From assembly GCA_035306065.1 (NCBI GenBank), contig DATGOL010000118.1:1-39185 (forward strand): 39,185 nucleotides of DNA. The letters are read 5' to 3'. Positions 15,139 through 24,250 of the stretch are shown piece after piece (positions within the stretch are counted from its first letter, which is position 1; each line of letters starts with the position of its first letter). The position numbers and the translations under genes were made by a program. The DNA is from JBBQHX01 sp035306065 (GTDB lineage Bacteria > Gemmatimonadota > Gemmatimonadetes > Gemmatimonadales > Gemmatimonadaceae). The notes beneath the pieces were generated by a model that did not search any database, was not told the origin of the DNA, and was given only the letters and a program-made list of their open reading frames with translations.

Positions 15139-15746
15139 GCGGTACGTACCTCTCGTCGGGAGGCTGGATCGAGGTAGTTGCCGGAGTGATGTTCAGTGGG
15201 AAGAGCGAGGAGCTGATCCGCCGCGTGCGGCGGGCGCTCATTGCTCGCAAGCGCGTTCAGGTGTTCAAGTCACACCTGGACGCGCGTTACGCAGGCATCT
15301 ACGCGATTTCCAGCCATGATGGCCGAACCATCGAGGCCAGGCCGGTGGACTCGTCACACCAGATTGGGCAGATGCTGGACCCGGCTGCTCAGGTGATTGC
15401 CATAGACGAGGCGCAGTTCCTGGATGTCGGCGTGGTGAGGCTGGCGAACCACCTTGCCTCACGAGGACGCCGCGTTATCCTGGCGGGCACCGATACCGAC
15501 TTCCGGGGTGAGCCGTTCGGACCCATGCCACAGCTCATGTGCGTGGCCGAACTTGTGGACAAGCTGCATGCCATCTGCGTTCTCTGCGGCAATCCCGCCA
15601 GCCGCAACCAGCGCCTGATAGACGGGTTGCCGGCGCCTTACGAGTCCGAAGTAATCATGGTGGGCGGCACCGAAGCCTACGAGGCGCGATGCAGGGCGTG
15701 CCACCAGGTTCCGAGAAAGATGGACGCGCAAGGCAGCCTTCTGTAG
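15135..15746 (+). CDS. tdk: Thymidine kinase (type II)
   Basis: A 203-residue salvage enzyme that phosphorylates thymidine to dTMP with ATP. P-loop GVMFSGKSE has Lys23. IAIDEAQFLD carries the catalytic Glu92. A lid region contains GTDTDFRGEPFGPMPQL, where the base is bound. Two Cys pairs, CVLCG and CRACH, form the structural zinc site of type II enzymes. EVIMVGGTEAYEARC is the conserved thymidine-binding segment. The GTG start overlaps the previous stop by four bases, so it is translationally coupled to the RNA-binding protein gene. Length is typical for the family. Confidence 0.96.
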   Translation: MSGTYLSSGGWIEVVAGVMFSGKSEELIRRVRRALIARKRVQVFKSHLDARYAGIYAISSHDGRTIEARPVDSSHQIGQMLDPAAQVIAIDEAQFLDVGVVRLANHLASRGRRVILAGTDTDFRGEPFGPMPQLMCVAELVDKLHAICVLCGNPASRNQRLIDGLPAPYESEVIMVGGTEAYEARCRACHQVPRKMDAQGSLL

Positions 15747-15846
15747 CGGACCCTGGTACAGGCTCCAGCCTGCCGGTACGCAGCATTCTGCGACATCCGC
15801 GCCATTTCGGGCTTCCTGCAGGAAGAAGCAGTAACGCGCCAGCGCA

Positions 15847-17004
15847 TCAGCTCAGGTAAGACTCCGTAAGCGCCGCCCAGTACGCCGCGCCCTTCGCCAG
15901 TATCCGCTGGTCCAGGAGAAACTGCGGATGGTGCACCATGTGCGTGTCACCATTGCCGATGAAGCAGTAGGTGCCCTTTCGCTCCTCCAGCATGAATGCG
16001 AAGTCCTCGGACGCAAGGAACGTGGGACCGGGATGTATCACCTGGTCACCGCCGAACGCGGCACGCGCAATGCCTGCCGCACGACGGGTTTCCTCCGCGT
16101 CGTTCACGAGCACGGCACCCGAAGACTTCTCACGAATCTCGTAGCTGCAGTTGTATGCCTCGGCATGAGTACGCGTGAGATGACGGACGCGGCTCGTTAC
16201 GAGGTCTCGATCAGCCTGCGTTTTCGAGCGAATCGACAGCCGGAGCACGGCAGACTGCGCAATCACGTTGCCGGCATTCCCCGACTGGAAAGCACCCACG
16301 GTCACCACCGCACTGTTGTGCGGCGATACGTTGCGTGCAACTATCGTCTGCAGCGCCATAACGAGCGCCGATCCCGCAACCACCGTGTCTACCGCGAGCT
16401 CCGGCATTGCGCCGTGTCCACCCTTACCGGTGAGTTCTATCTCCCAGTGGTCCACCGCGGCCATCGCCTCACCCTCCGAGAAATAGAGCTTGCCCAGTTC
16501 CAGGCCCGGCATGTTGTGCATACCGAAAACCGCATCCATCGGAAAGCGCGTGAACAGACCATCCCTGATCATTGCAGGGCCGCCCTCCATCGTCTCCTCA
16601 CCTGGCTGGAAGATGAGACGCACCGTTCCACTGAAGTTCCTGGACTCGGCCAGGTAACGGCCGGCGCCCAGCAGCATGGTGGTATGTCCGTCGTGCCCGC
16701 ACAGATGCGCCACACCGTCCACCTCACTTCGGTAGTCGAGGGCGTTCTGCTCCTGAATGGGCAACGCGTCGAAATCCGCGCGCAATCCGATGGCCCCGGT
16801 TCCCTGCCCCACGGTCATCGATGCAACAATGCCGTGCCTGCCGATGTCGGTTTCAACATCGTAGCCCCACTGCCTCACCAGCCCTTCTATGTACCGGGCG
16901 GTTTCCCGCTCCTGCATCGAGAGTTCGGGGTGTCGATGCATATGCTCGAACCACTCCTTCATCTCGAGTTCGTACGCCATCAGGGCGTCGAGAATACTGG
17001 CCAT
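15847..17004 (-). CDS. M20-family amidohydrolase (N-acyl-amino-acid / hippurate hydrolase type)
   Basis: A 385-residue zinc or manganese peptidase-like enzyme that removes acyl groups from N-acyl amino acids or similar amides in the cytosol. Motifs: IGLRADFDALPIQEQ, HLCGHDGHTTMLLGAGR (metal-binding Cys, His and Asp), FQPGEETMEGG (the Glu pair), TGKGGHGAMPE in the dimerisation domain, and SEDFAFMLE with MVHHPQF (last metal His) at the C-terminus. The start chosen is ATG at 17004, giving MASILDALMAYELEMKEWFE and the normal N-terminus; a longer open frame upstream has no support. It converges with tdk and is divergent from coaE, so it is monocistronic. Confidence 0.92.
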   Translation of the reverse strand: MASILDALMAYELEMKEWFEHMHRHPELSMQERETARYIEGLVRQWGYDVETDIGRHGIVASMTVGQGTGAIGLRADFDALPIQEQNALDYRSEVDGVAHLCGHDGHTTMLLGAGRYLAESRNFSGTVRLIFQPGEETMEGGPAMIRDGLFTRFPMDAVFGMHNMPGLELGKLYFSEGEAMAAVDHWEIELTGKGGHGAMPELAVDTVVAGSALVMALQTIVARNVSPHNSAVVTVGAFQSGNAGNVIAQSAVLRLSIRSKTQADRDLVTSRVRHLTRTHAEAYNCSYEIREKSSGAVLVNDAEETRRAAGIARAAFGGDQVIHPGPTFLASEDFAFMLEERKGTYCFIGNGDTHMVHHPQFLLDQRILAKGAAYWAALTESYLS

Positions 17005-17166
17005 CGGGGTATCTCGATTATCGTGAACCGGCTGCTGGAAGCGATATGGCTGAGCTCGCCCCCCATGCGGATTACCAACAAGATACGTGTCGGAACGCAA
17101 AACCAGACGTACATTGGACCGCGACAACTCCGACACATTGCGGTCGAACCTCTTTCCTCTCCTTCC

Positions 17167-17853
17167 GTGCTCCACGTCGGCCTTACCGGCAACATAGCCA
17201 GTGGCAAGTCCACGGTCGCCGGCTTCCTGAAAGAGCTTGGCGCAGAACTCATAGACGCGGACGTGCTGTCGCGTCAGGCAGTACGCCCGGGCTCGCCAGC
17301 CCTGGATCGTATTGCCAGCCGCTGGGGAAGCGAAGTGCTCAATCCGGACGGAACGCTGGATCGCGCCGCGCTGCGACACCGCGTGTTCAGCGATCACGAC
17401 GAACTAGAAGCACTGAATCAGATAGTGCACCCGGAAGTGAAGCGTTTGCGTGACAGGGAACTCGAGGACGCGCGCGAGCGCGGAGAGCGCATCGTGATAT
17501 CGGACATTCCCCTGCTTTTCGAGCGGGGCCTCGCAAACGAGTTTGACCTGGTGATCCTGGTAGACGCGCCGCGCCCGCTCAGGCTGGAGCGGCTGGTGCG
17601 CGATCGCGGGCTGCACGAGACCGAGGCCATGCAGATGATTGCGGCGCAGATGCCCGCAGAGCTGAAGCGCGCCCGGGCGGATCACGTAATCGAGAACGAC
17701 GGCACCATCCCCGAACTCGAGGAACGGGTTGGCGCGGTATGGAAGCAACTCGTGAATGCGGCCGCTAAAGATGCTCCGCGGCACAGAAACGGAGTGGTGA
17801 CGCCTGCCGACGGTACGCCACGTGGTGGCGACTGGCGGGCTGACGGTGCGTAG
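17167..17853 (+). CDS. coaE: Dephospho-CoA kinase
   Basis: A 228-residue enzyme for the last step of coenzyme A synthesis, ATP-dependent 3'-phosphorylation of dephospho-CoA. The P-loop GLTGNIASGKST has Lys14. IDADVLSRQAVRPGSPAL is the substrate-binding DAD segment. IVHPEVKRL and VISDIPLLFERGL are the conserved lid and 'DvPLLfE' motifs. The C-terminal 20-25 residues after VWKQLV are an extra Asp/Gly/Arg-rich tail. The start is GTG at 17167, which gives the usual MLHVGLTG start; no clear Shine-Dalgarno is seen, so the start is a judgement. It is divergent from the M20 gene. Confidence 0.94.
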   Translation: MLHVGLTGNIASGKSTVAGFLKELGAELIDADVLSRQAVRPGSPALDRIASRWGSEVLNPDGTLDRAALRHRVFSDHDELEALNQIVHPEVKRLRDRELEDARERGERIVISDIPLLFERGLANEFDLVILVDAPRPLRLERLVRDRGLHETEAMQMIAAQMPAELKRARADHVIENDGTIPELEERVGAVWKQLVNAAAKDAPRHRNGVVTPADGTPRGGDWRADGA

Positions 17854-17936
17854 CAGGCAACGCTGGTTTGCGCACATCGCGGCATGCCTGAGCGCCCGCA
17901 CGGGCTGACGCTCGGCGCAAGGGGTCTCCATCTTGC

Positions 17937-17966
17937 TTGACACCGCTCTCGGACGCTGCGTAGACT
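17937..17966 (+). promoter_or_regulatory. Sigma70-type promoter for gcvH
   Basis: TTGACA (17937-17942) is a perfect -35 box. TAGACT (17961-17966) is a fair -10 box after an 18-base spacer. GGAG at 17990-17993 is nine bases before the GTG start of gcvH, giving a short leader of about 30 bases. Confidence 0.65.
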
Positions 17967-18002
17967 ACCCGCGAACCAACACTCATTCCGGAGCTTATCA
18001 TC

Positions 18003-18392
18003 GTGTCCGAAACACCGAAGGACCTGCGGTATACGAAGGATCACGAGTACGTCAAGGACAGCGGTGATGACGGCGTCGTCACCATCGGCATCACCGACTT
18101 CGCACAGGGCGAGCTGGGAGACATCGTGTACGTGGAGCTTCCGTCTGCCGGAAGTGACGTGGCTGCAAACGAAGTGTTCGGAACCGTTGAGGCCGTAAAG
18201 GCCGTGTCCGAGCTCTTCAGCCCGCTCACCGGTGAGGTGGTGGAGATCAACGAGCGTCTCGACCAGGAGCCGAACCTGGTGAACACGGATCCCTACGGTG
18301 ACGGCTGGATGATCAAGGTTCGCCTGTCCGACACGTCAGAGATGAACAGCCTGATGAGCGCCGACGACTATACGGCGCACATCGGCGAGTAA
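18003..18392 (+). CDS. gcvH: Glycine cleavage system H protein
   Basis: A 129-residue lipoyl carrier that shuttles the aminomethyl group between the P and T proteins of glycine decarboxylase. LRYTKDHEYVKDSGDDGVV opens the fold. ITDFAQGELGDIVYVELP is typical H protein, and the lipoylated Lys66 lies in GTVEAVKAVSELFSP. The C-terminal GDGWMIKVRLSD matches the family. GTG start with a GGAG ribosome site nine bases upstream and a good promoter. It is transcribed toward gcvP (convergent) and so is not in an operon with it; no gcvT is in the window. Confidence 0.97.
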   Translation: MSETPKDLRYTKDHEYVKDSGDDGVVTIGITDFAQGELGDIVYVELPSAGSDVAANEVFGTVEAVKAVSELFSPLTGEVVEINERLDQEPNLVNTDPYGDGWMIKVRLSDTSEMNSLMSADDYTAHIGE

Positions 18393-18401
18393 GCCACGCC
18401 G

Positions 18402-18440
18402 GTTGAGTCTGACACGTGCATAACGCGTGTCAGACTCAAC
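18402..18440. terminator. 15-bp perfect hairpin between convergent gcvH and gcvP
   Basis: GTTGAGTCTGACACG (18402-18416) is the exact reverse complement of CGTGTCAGACTCAAC (18426-18440), with a nine-base loop. It fills the gap between the two stop codons and probably ends transcripts from both sides. No T-run follows on either strand, so it may act as an RNA-stabilising end or be a repeat element. Confidence 0.7.
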
Positions 18441-18451
18441 GGCCGCTGCAC

Positions 18452-21328
18452 CTATTCGTAGGCCTCGACAGGCGGGCAGGTGCACACGAGGTTGCGGTCG
18501 CCAAACGCACTTTCCACGCGCGACACCGCCGGCCAGAACTTCCTCTCGCGTACCCACGGCGCCGGGAACGCCGCCTCCTCGCGACTGTAGCCGTAGTTCC
18601 ACTCCGCTGCCATCACACGCGACATCGTGTGCGGTGCGTTGGTGAGCGGATTCTCCGACTTGTCCAGTTCCCCGCGCTCGATTCGCGCAACTTCCTCACG
18701 AATCGAGATCAGCGCATCGCAGAAACGATCCAGCTCCGCACGCGACTCGCTTTCGGTTGGCTCGATCATCAGTGTGCCTGCAACCGGGAACGAGACCGTA
18801 GGCGCATGGAAGCCATAGTCCATCAGGCGCTTCGCAATGTCCTCGACTTCCACTCCGGCAGACGCCTTGAGCGGGCGCGTGTCCACGATGCATTCGTGGG
18901 CAACGTGGTTGTTGCGGCCGCGATAGAGCACGTCGAAGTGCCCTGAGAGCCGATGCGCAACGTAGTTCGCGTTGAGTATCGCCACCTTGGTTGCCTCGGT
19001 AAGCCCCTCGGCACCCATCAGGCGAATGTACGTGTAAGAAATGGGGAGGATGCTGGCACTGCCCCACGGCGCAGATGAAATGGGTCCGTGTGCGTCGCTT
19101 CCGCCAACCTCGACTTCAGGGTGGTTCGGCAGGTAAGGCAGCAGGTGGCTGGCAACTCCGATCGGACCTACGCCCGGTCCGCCGCCGCCGTGCGGAATGC
19201 AGAACGTCTTGTGAAGATTCAGGTGGCAAACGTCGGCGCCAATGTCTCCGGGGCGGGCTATGCCAACCATTGCGTTCATGTTCGCTCCGTCCATGTACAC
19301 CTGGCCGCCGTGCTCGTGCACGATGGCGCAGATGTCCCTGATGGCCTCCTCGAACACGCCGTGCGTGCTGGGATAGGTGACCATCAGCGCCGCAAGGTCA
19401 TCGGAGTGTTCAGCTGCGCGCTTGCGCAGGTCTTCCACGTCGATGTTGCCGTTAGGGTCGGTTTTCACGACCACAACCTTCATCCCCGCCATCACCGCGC
19501 TGGCCGGGTTGGTTCCGTGCGCGGACTGCGGAATGAGGCACACGTTGCGGCCGGCCTCACCCCGCGAGTCGTGGTATGACTTGATCACCTGAAGGCCCGC
19601 GAACTCTCCCTGCGACCCCGCGTTAGGTTGCAGCGACACTCCCGCAAAACCCGTGATCTCCGCGAGCGCTCCCTCCAGGCGCTCGAAGAGCTCGGTGTAG
19701 CCCGGCGCCTGGGCAACCGGAGCGAACGGATGCAGCCCGGCAAACCCGCTCATCGTAATCGGCAGCATCTCCGTGGTCGCATTCAGCTTCATCGTGCATG
19801 AGCCAAGTGCGATCATCGAATGCACCAGCGAGAGATCCTTCTCCTCGAGACTCCTGATGTACCGGAGCATCTCGGTTTCGGAGCGGTGCGTGTTGAACAC
19901 GGGATGTTCCATGTACTTCGACGTGCGTGCAAAGGGTGCGTCGAATCCGGCATCAACTTCGTTGGCCAGATCATCCACCGTGAAGTCCGGCGCACTGCCG
20001 CCGTTAAGCACCTCGAGAAGCGTTCCAACCTCCTCCGGTGTAACCGTCTCGTCCAGTGCTATCCCAACTGCGCCGTCTTCATACTCACGCAGGTTCATGC
20101 GGCGATCTCGGGCGAGCGCTGCCACTGCCGCGCCGTTCCTGCCCGTAAGCCTGATGGTGTCGAAGAAAACCTCGGACTCCACTGTCCATCCCAGCCGGCG
20201 CGCACCGGCTGCAAGCACGAGCGTGAGGTTGTGCACCCGCTCCGCAATGCGACGCAATCCGGCCGGTCCGTGGTACACGGCATACATGCTCGCCATTACC
20301 GCGAGCAGCACCTGCGCCGTGCACACGTTGGACGTAGCCTTCTCGCGGCGAATGTGCTGTTCACGCGTCTGCAGGGCCATGCGGAGCGCAGGACGACCTT
20401 CGGCATCCCGCGACACGCCGATGATTCGTCCCGGAATCTGGCGCTTGAAGTCTTCCTTCGTTGCAAAGAATGCAGCGTGGGGGCCACCATAACCCATGGG
20501 AACTCCCAGGCGCTGCGTGCTGCCCACGGCAACGTCGGCTCCCCACTCGCCAGGCGGCGTGAGGAGCGTGAGCGCAAGAAGGTCGCACGCGGCAACCACC
20601 AGCGCGCCCGCCGCATGCGCCCGTTCAGCCAGGTCTCTGTAGTCGGCGATCGCGCCATCCGTAGTGGGATACTGCACGAGAACGCCGAAGGTGTTCTCGT
20701 CAGGCCGCATTGCAGCGGCGTCTTCCACAACCACTTCCCATCCACGTGAGGCCGCACGCGTACGTACCACGGCAATCGTCTGCGGATGGCAGTCGGCCGC
20801 CACCAGGAAGCGGCCGCGATCACCACGCACTGCGGCGTGGCACATTGCCATTCCCTCCGCTGCAGAAGTGCCCTCGTCGAGAAGGGACGCGTTCGCGATC
20901 GGCAGGCCGGTAAGGTCGCTCACCACGGTCTGGAAGTTGAGCAGCGCCTCCAGCCGGCCCTGCGCAATCTCGGCCTGGTACGGCGTGTATGCCGTGTACC
21001 ACGCGGGATTCTCGAGTACGTTGCGCAGGACCACCGTTGGCGTATGGCAGTCGTAGTAGCCCATGCCGATGAACGACCGGAACACCTGGTTCCGTGCCGC
21101 CATCCCGCCAAGCTCATCCAGCGCTTCGCTCTCGGTGATGCCAGCCGGCAGCTTCAACGGCTGCTTCATGCGAATCTGCCCCGGCACCACGTCATCGATG
21201 AATGCATCCATGGAGTCGAAGCCGATCAATGCGAGCATCTCGGCCTGGTCGCTGGCAGAGAGACCATTGTGCCGGGAGGAAAAGCGTGCGTCGTCGCGCA
21301 GAAGTAGCGGTCTGCTTGTGGTCTTCAT
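18452..21328 (-). CDS. gcvP: Glycine dehydrogenase (decarboxylating), P protein, single chain
   Basis: A 958-residue PLP enzyme that decarboxylates glycine and passes the aminomethyl group to lipoyl-GcvH. It is the one-chain form with two related halves. The N-terminal half has TPYQAEIAQGRLEALLNFQT and NASLLDEGTSAAEGMAM. The C-terminal half has QPNAGSQGEFAGL, SAHGTNPASA and the PLP-binding Lys707 in HLNLHKTFCIPHGGGGPG. The start at 21328 (MKTTSRPLLLRDDARFSSRH) has GAGG seven bases upstream and gives the normal length; a longer frame to 21547 is unlikely to be coding. Divergent from the lipoate-ligase-type gene. Confidence 0.96.
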   Translation of the reverse strand: MKTTSRPLLLRDDARFSSRHNGLSASDQAEMLALIGFDSMDAFIDDVVPGQIRMKQPLKLPAGITESEALDELGGMAARNQVFRSFIGMGYYDCHTPTVVLRNVLENPAWYTAYTPYQAEIAQGRLEALLNFQTVVSDLTGLPIANASLLDEGTSAAEGMAMCHAAVRGDRGRFLVAADCHPQTIAVVRTRAASRGWEVVVEDAAAMRPDENTFGVLVQYPTTDGAIADYRDLAERAHAAGALVVAACDLLALTLLTPPGEWGADVAVGSTQRLGVPMGYGGPHAAFFATKEDFKRQIPGRIIGVSRDAEGRPALRMALQTREQHIRREKATSNVCTAQVLLAVMASMYAVYHGPAGLRRIAERVHNLTLVLAAGARRLGWTVESEVFFDTIRLTGRNGAAVAALARDRRMNLREYEDGAVGIALDETVTPEEVGTLLEVLNGGSAPDFTVDDLANEVDAGFDAPFARTSKYMEHPVFNTHRSETEMLRYIRSLEEKDLSLVHSMIALGSCTMKLNATTEMLPITMSGFAGLHPFAPVAQAPGYTELFERLEGALAEITGFAGVSLQPNAGSQGEFAGLQVIKSYHDSRGEAGRNVCLIPQSAHGTNPASAVMAGMKVVVVKTDPNGNIDVEDLRKRAAEHSDDLAALMVTYPSTHGVFEEAIRDICAIVHEHGGQVYMDGANMNAMVGIARPGDIGADVCHLNLHKTFCIPHGGGGPGVGPIGVASHLLPYLPNHPEVEVGGSDAHGPISSAPWGSASILPISYTYIRLMGAEGLTEATKVAILNANYVAHRLSGHFDVLYRGRNNHVAHECIVDTRPLKASAGVEVEDIAKRLMDYGFHAPTVSFPVAGTLMIEPTESESRAELDRFCDALISIREEVARIERGELDKSENPLTNAPHTMSRVMAAEWNYGYSREEAAFPAPWVRERKFWPAVSRVESAFGDRNLVCTCPPVEAYE

Positions 21329-21339
21329 TTCTTGCCTCG

Positions 21340-21357
21340 GGCGCCTGCGGAGGCGCC
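21340..21357 (-). promoter_or_regulatory. Short GC hairpin in the gcvP leader next to the ribosome site
   Basis: On the minus strand GGCGCCT pairs with AGGCGCC around a four-base loop (7-bp stem), ending just before the GAGG ribosome site of gcvP. It could affect translation start. No glycine-riboswitch core was recognised in the rest of the leader (21358-21569). Confidence 0.4.
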
Positions 21358-21569
21358 GCGTATCGTCGAATTGGTCGGTACTGCGCCGGCCGCCACACGG
21401 ACGGGCAGCCGACGGATCAGGAGGACAGCTGGAACGGCTGAAAGTTAATCGGAACACAATCCGGGAGACTGCGGCCACAGTGTGCCGATGCGCAGGGTCC
21501 CGGTAAGCATGCCAGGGCCCGGCCTGCACCAGATGCTTCAGGTTCACAGCCCGCTAACTTCAATGAACC

Positions 21570-22361
21570 GTGAACTGGATTCTACTTCTGTCCCCGAACT
21601 CCGACGGCGTCACCAACATGGCGCGCGACGAAGCTCTCCTGGATTTGGTTCGGGACACCGAAGGCCCCTCCGGCATCGTGCGCATCTACGGCTGGTCGCA
21701 CCCTGTGCTCTCCCTCGGACGCCACCAGCGGGCCCGCGACATCTACTCTCCGGAACGCGCTTCATCGCTCGGCGTTGAAATCGTGCGTCGCCCAACCGGC
21801 GGCCGCGCCGTGTTGCACAAGCGCGAGATCACCTATGCCGCCGCCGGTCGCATACACCCGGGCAGCACGCTACGTGATGCAGCAGCCATCGTGGATGGAC
21901 TCCTGCTCGCAACACTCGAGCGCCTGGGAGTGAGCGCTGCCGTCGCGAACCCCGCAGCGCGCGCGCCCGCGCCCGATGCCGCTCCCTGCTTCGCACTCCC
22001 GGTTCGCGGCGAACTGCTCGCGAACGATCTCAAGCTCGTGGGAAGCGCTCAGTGGCGGGAAGACGATGCCTGGATGCAGCATGGATCCATTCTCGTTGAA
22101 GATGACCAGTCAATGATCGAGATGATTGCCCACGATCCGTCGGGCCAGTCATCGGGCTCCCTTGCAACCCTCGCAGCACTGCTCGGCAGAACCGTGAGCA
22201 ATGCCGAGTTCCATGCGTCTCTGCGAGAGGTGCTTCGTGATCAGCATCTTCTGGCCAACGAATCAGACCATGCTGACGCCAGGATTGCGGCGAGAGTGGA
22301 CGAGCTGGCGAACCGCCTTGCGGCACGCTACGCCGATGATGCATGGACCTGGCGGCGTTGA
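21570..22361 (+). CDS. Lipoate-protein ligase A / LipM-type octanoyltransferase family protein
   Basis: A 263-residue member of the biotin/lipoate protein ligase fold. Motifs: MNWILLLSPNSDGVTNMARD (typical start), GRHQRARD, the acyl-adenylate loop VRRPTGGRAVLHKREITYA (residues 72-90), a conserved Cys-Phe (Cys140), NDLKLVGSAQWR with Lys155, and MQHGSILVEDD. It would attach lipoate or octanoate to carrier proteins such as GcvH, which fits its place next to gcvP/gcvH. The Cys140 position resembles that of the LipM catalytic Cys, so transferase and ligase activity cannot be separated here. GTG start; no strong ribosome site. It lacks the long accessory domain of E. coli LplA. Confidence 0.85.
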   Translation: MNWILLLSPNSDGVTNMARDEALLDLVRDTEGPSGIVRIYGWSHPVLSLGRHQRARDIYSPERASSLGVEIVRRPTGGRAVLHKREITYAAAGRIHPGSTLRDAAAIVDGLLLATLERLGVSAAVANPAARAPAPDAAPCFALPVRGELLANDLKLVGSAQWREDDAWMQHGSILVEDDQSMIEMIAHDPSGQSSGSLATLAALLGRTVSNAEFHASLREVLRDQHLLANESDHADARIAARVDELANRLAARYADDAWTWRR

Positions 22362-22471
22362 GAAAAAATCGAGTTCCCTTGGCAGGTACTAAAACGTCAT
22401 GAATTCGGTGGATGCTTGACGTTCACCGCGCAATGTGCGCACTGTTCGCTGATGCCCCTTCGACTTTTCGG

Positions 22472-24226
22472 ATGAATCGCCACCCATTCGCAGCGCTGCC
22501 CCGGACGCACGCTTCGCCCTCTCGCTCTGCACCGCGCTTCGCATGCGTGCTGCGAACTGCTCTTCCCTCCGTCGCACTGCTGCTCACGATTGCGTGTGCC
22601 GACGATTCCGCTTCAGTGTCGCGGCAGGCAGAGGCCGAACGAATTGCGGGCGGTACACTGCTGGTGGCCACTCCGGCTGAACCGGGAGCGCTGCTGCCCA
22701 TTTACGCTGACCGCAGCAACACCCGGCAGGTTACGGACCTGCTGTTCGAACGCCTTGCGGAGCTCGGGCCAGCTCTGAATACGATCGGCGACTCCGGATT
22801 CGTTCCGCGGCTCGCAGAGAGCTGGGTATGGAGCACGGACTCACTGCAGGTCACGTTCAACCTGGCGACCGAGGCGAGGTGGCACGACGGCACTCCGGTT
22901 ACCGCACAGGACGTTGCCTTCACTTTCGAACTGGTGAAGAATCCGAGCGCCGGCGCCTACATGCGCGAGAGTGTCCGCAGCGTGGACTCGGTAACGGTGT
23001 CCGGCGCGAACTCCGTGACCTTCTGGTTTACGCACCGCTATCCGGAGCAGTTCTTCGACGCGGTGGAACACGTGCATGTCATGCCATCGCACCTGCTCTC
23101 AGGCATGGCGGTGAGTGACCTGCGAACGTCTGCTTTTGGTCGTTCGCCCGTGGGCAGCGGACCGTTTCGGCTGTCGCGCTGGGACGCAGGGCAGGCGGTG
23201 GAGCTGGTTGCCAACGAGGACTACCACGGAGGGCGTGCGTTCCTGGATCGCGTGGTGTGGGTGACGGCGCCTGACGGCACATCGGCTGCCTCACGTTTCA
23301 TTACGGGCCAGGCAGACCTGTACGAAGCACTGCAGGCCGAGCACATACCGGCGGTGCAGGCGGCTCCCAACCTGAGTGTGCGTACTGCACCCGGGCTTGC
23401 CTATGCATTCATGGGCTTCAACTTCGCTACTGCAAGCGGTGCCAGGCATCCGCTGCTCTCCGACCGCGAACTGCGACGCGCGATCACCCGCGCAATGGAC
23501 CGTCGCAGCATGGTACGTAATGTGTTCGACACGCTGGCTGTGGTTCCCCGTGGCCCGTACGCGCGTTCGCTGGCGGACCTGGACACGAGCTTCGCGGCAC
23601 TGGACTTCGACCTTCAGGGTGCGCGCAACACGCTCGACTCGCTAGGCTGGCGCGACTCCGATGGAGATGGTATCCGCGAACGTAACGGCAGGCGCCTTGG
23701 ATTCAACCTGCTGGTTCCCAGCTCCAGTGCACCGCGGATGCGAATGGCGGTTCTTGCCCAGGAGCAGCTGCGGCAGGCGGGGGTGCAGCTGGATGTTCAG
23801 ACGCTGGAGTTCAACGCGTTCATGTCTCGCGTGCAGAGTGGGGACTTCGATAGCTATCTTGGAGCCTGGCAGCTGGACGGAAGTCCGGGAGGCCTCCGGC
23901 AAACCTGGTTCACGAATGCAACCGATGAAGTGGGTGGGGGCAACTTCCAGACATACACGAACCCGGTTTTCGAGGCGTATGCAGACTCGGCGCTGGACAG
24001 CTGGTCGCGTGAGGCACGGAAGGAATACCTGCGACAGGCCTACGAGGAGATCACGCAGGATGCCGCTGCCGTGTGGCTTTACGAGCCGCTCAGCGTGGTT
24101 GGCGTGCACGGGCGCATTCGCCTTCCCGAACTCCGAAGCCGAGGCTGGTGGACCAACCTGGAGGAGTGGAGCATCCCTGTGGGGGAGCGCCTTCCGCGTG
24201 ACCGGGTTCCGGCGAACGACGGCTGA
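22472..24226 (+). CDS. ABC peptide/nickel transporter substrate-binding lipoprotein (family 5, DppA/OppA-like)
   Basis: A 584-residue extracytoplasmic solute-binding protein. The lipobox LLLTIAC places the lipidated Cys at residue 42 from this start. The mature part has GGTLLVATPAEPGALLPIY, RLAESWVWSTDSLQVTFNL, the family signature WHDGTPVTAQDVAFTFEL, SPVGSGPFRLSRWDAG and a C-terminal AYEEITQDAAAVWLYEP. These are the SBP_bac_5 blocks that cradle a peptide between two lobes. Start choice is uncertain: ATG 22412 (longer), ATG 22472, or GTG 22547, which would give a 17-residue lipoprotein signal typical of the class; none has a strong ribosome site. It is the first gene of the transporter cluster. 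Confidence 0.92.
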   Translation: MNRHPFAALPRTHASPSRSAPRFACVLRTALPSVALLLTIACADDSASVSRQAEAERIAGGTLLVATPAEPGALLPIYADRSNTRQVTDLLFERLAELGPALNTIGDSGFVPRLAESWVWSTDSLQVTFNLATEARWHDGTPVTAQDVAFTFELVKNPSAGAYMRESVRSVDSVTVSGANSVTFWFTHRYPEQFFDAVEHVHVMPSHLLSGMAVSDLRTSAFGRSPVGSGPFRLSRWDAGQAVELVANEDYHGGRAFLDRVVWVTAPDGTSAASRFITGQADLYEALQAEHIPAVQAAPNLSVRTAPGLAYAFMGFNFATASGARHPLLSDRELRRAITRAMDRRSMVRNVFDTLAVVPRGPYARSLADLDTSFAALDFDLQGARNTLDSLGWRDSDGDGIRERNGRRLGFNLLVPSSSAPRMRMAVLAQEQLRQAGVQLDVQTLEFNAFMSRVQSGDFDSYLGAWQLDGSPGGLRQTWFTNATDEVGGGNFQTYTNPVFEAYADSALDSWSREARKEYLRQAYEEITQDAAAVWLYEPLSVVGVHGRIRLPELRSRGWWTNLEEWSIPVGERLPRDRVPANDG

Positions 24227-24250
24227 TCATTCCGCGGGGAGGCACGGTCG

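Noticed and set aside
14231..15250. 339-codon minus-strand frame rich in Arg, His and Asp across the RG-repeat region
   Set aside because: Biased GGC/CGN/GAC repeats keep all frames open; the plus strand has the folded DbpA domain and coupled tdk start.
15812..15825. Perfect 14-base palindrome CTTCCTGCAGGAAG between convergent tdk and M20 genes
   Set aside because: It has no loop or T-run and could be chance; there is not enough support to call a terminator or operator.
15928..17166. Long plus-strand upstream extension of coaE (frame open from 15928)
   Set aside because: It is antisense to the complete M20 amidohydrolase gene; the CoaE family starts at the P-loop strand, matching GTG 17167.
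21358..21569. Glycine riboswitch upstream of gcvP
   Set aside because: The conserved core elements were looked for by eye on the gcvP strand and not found.
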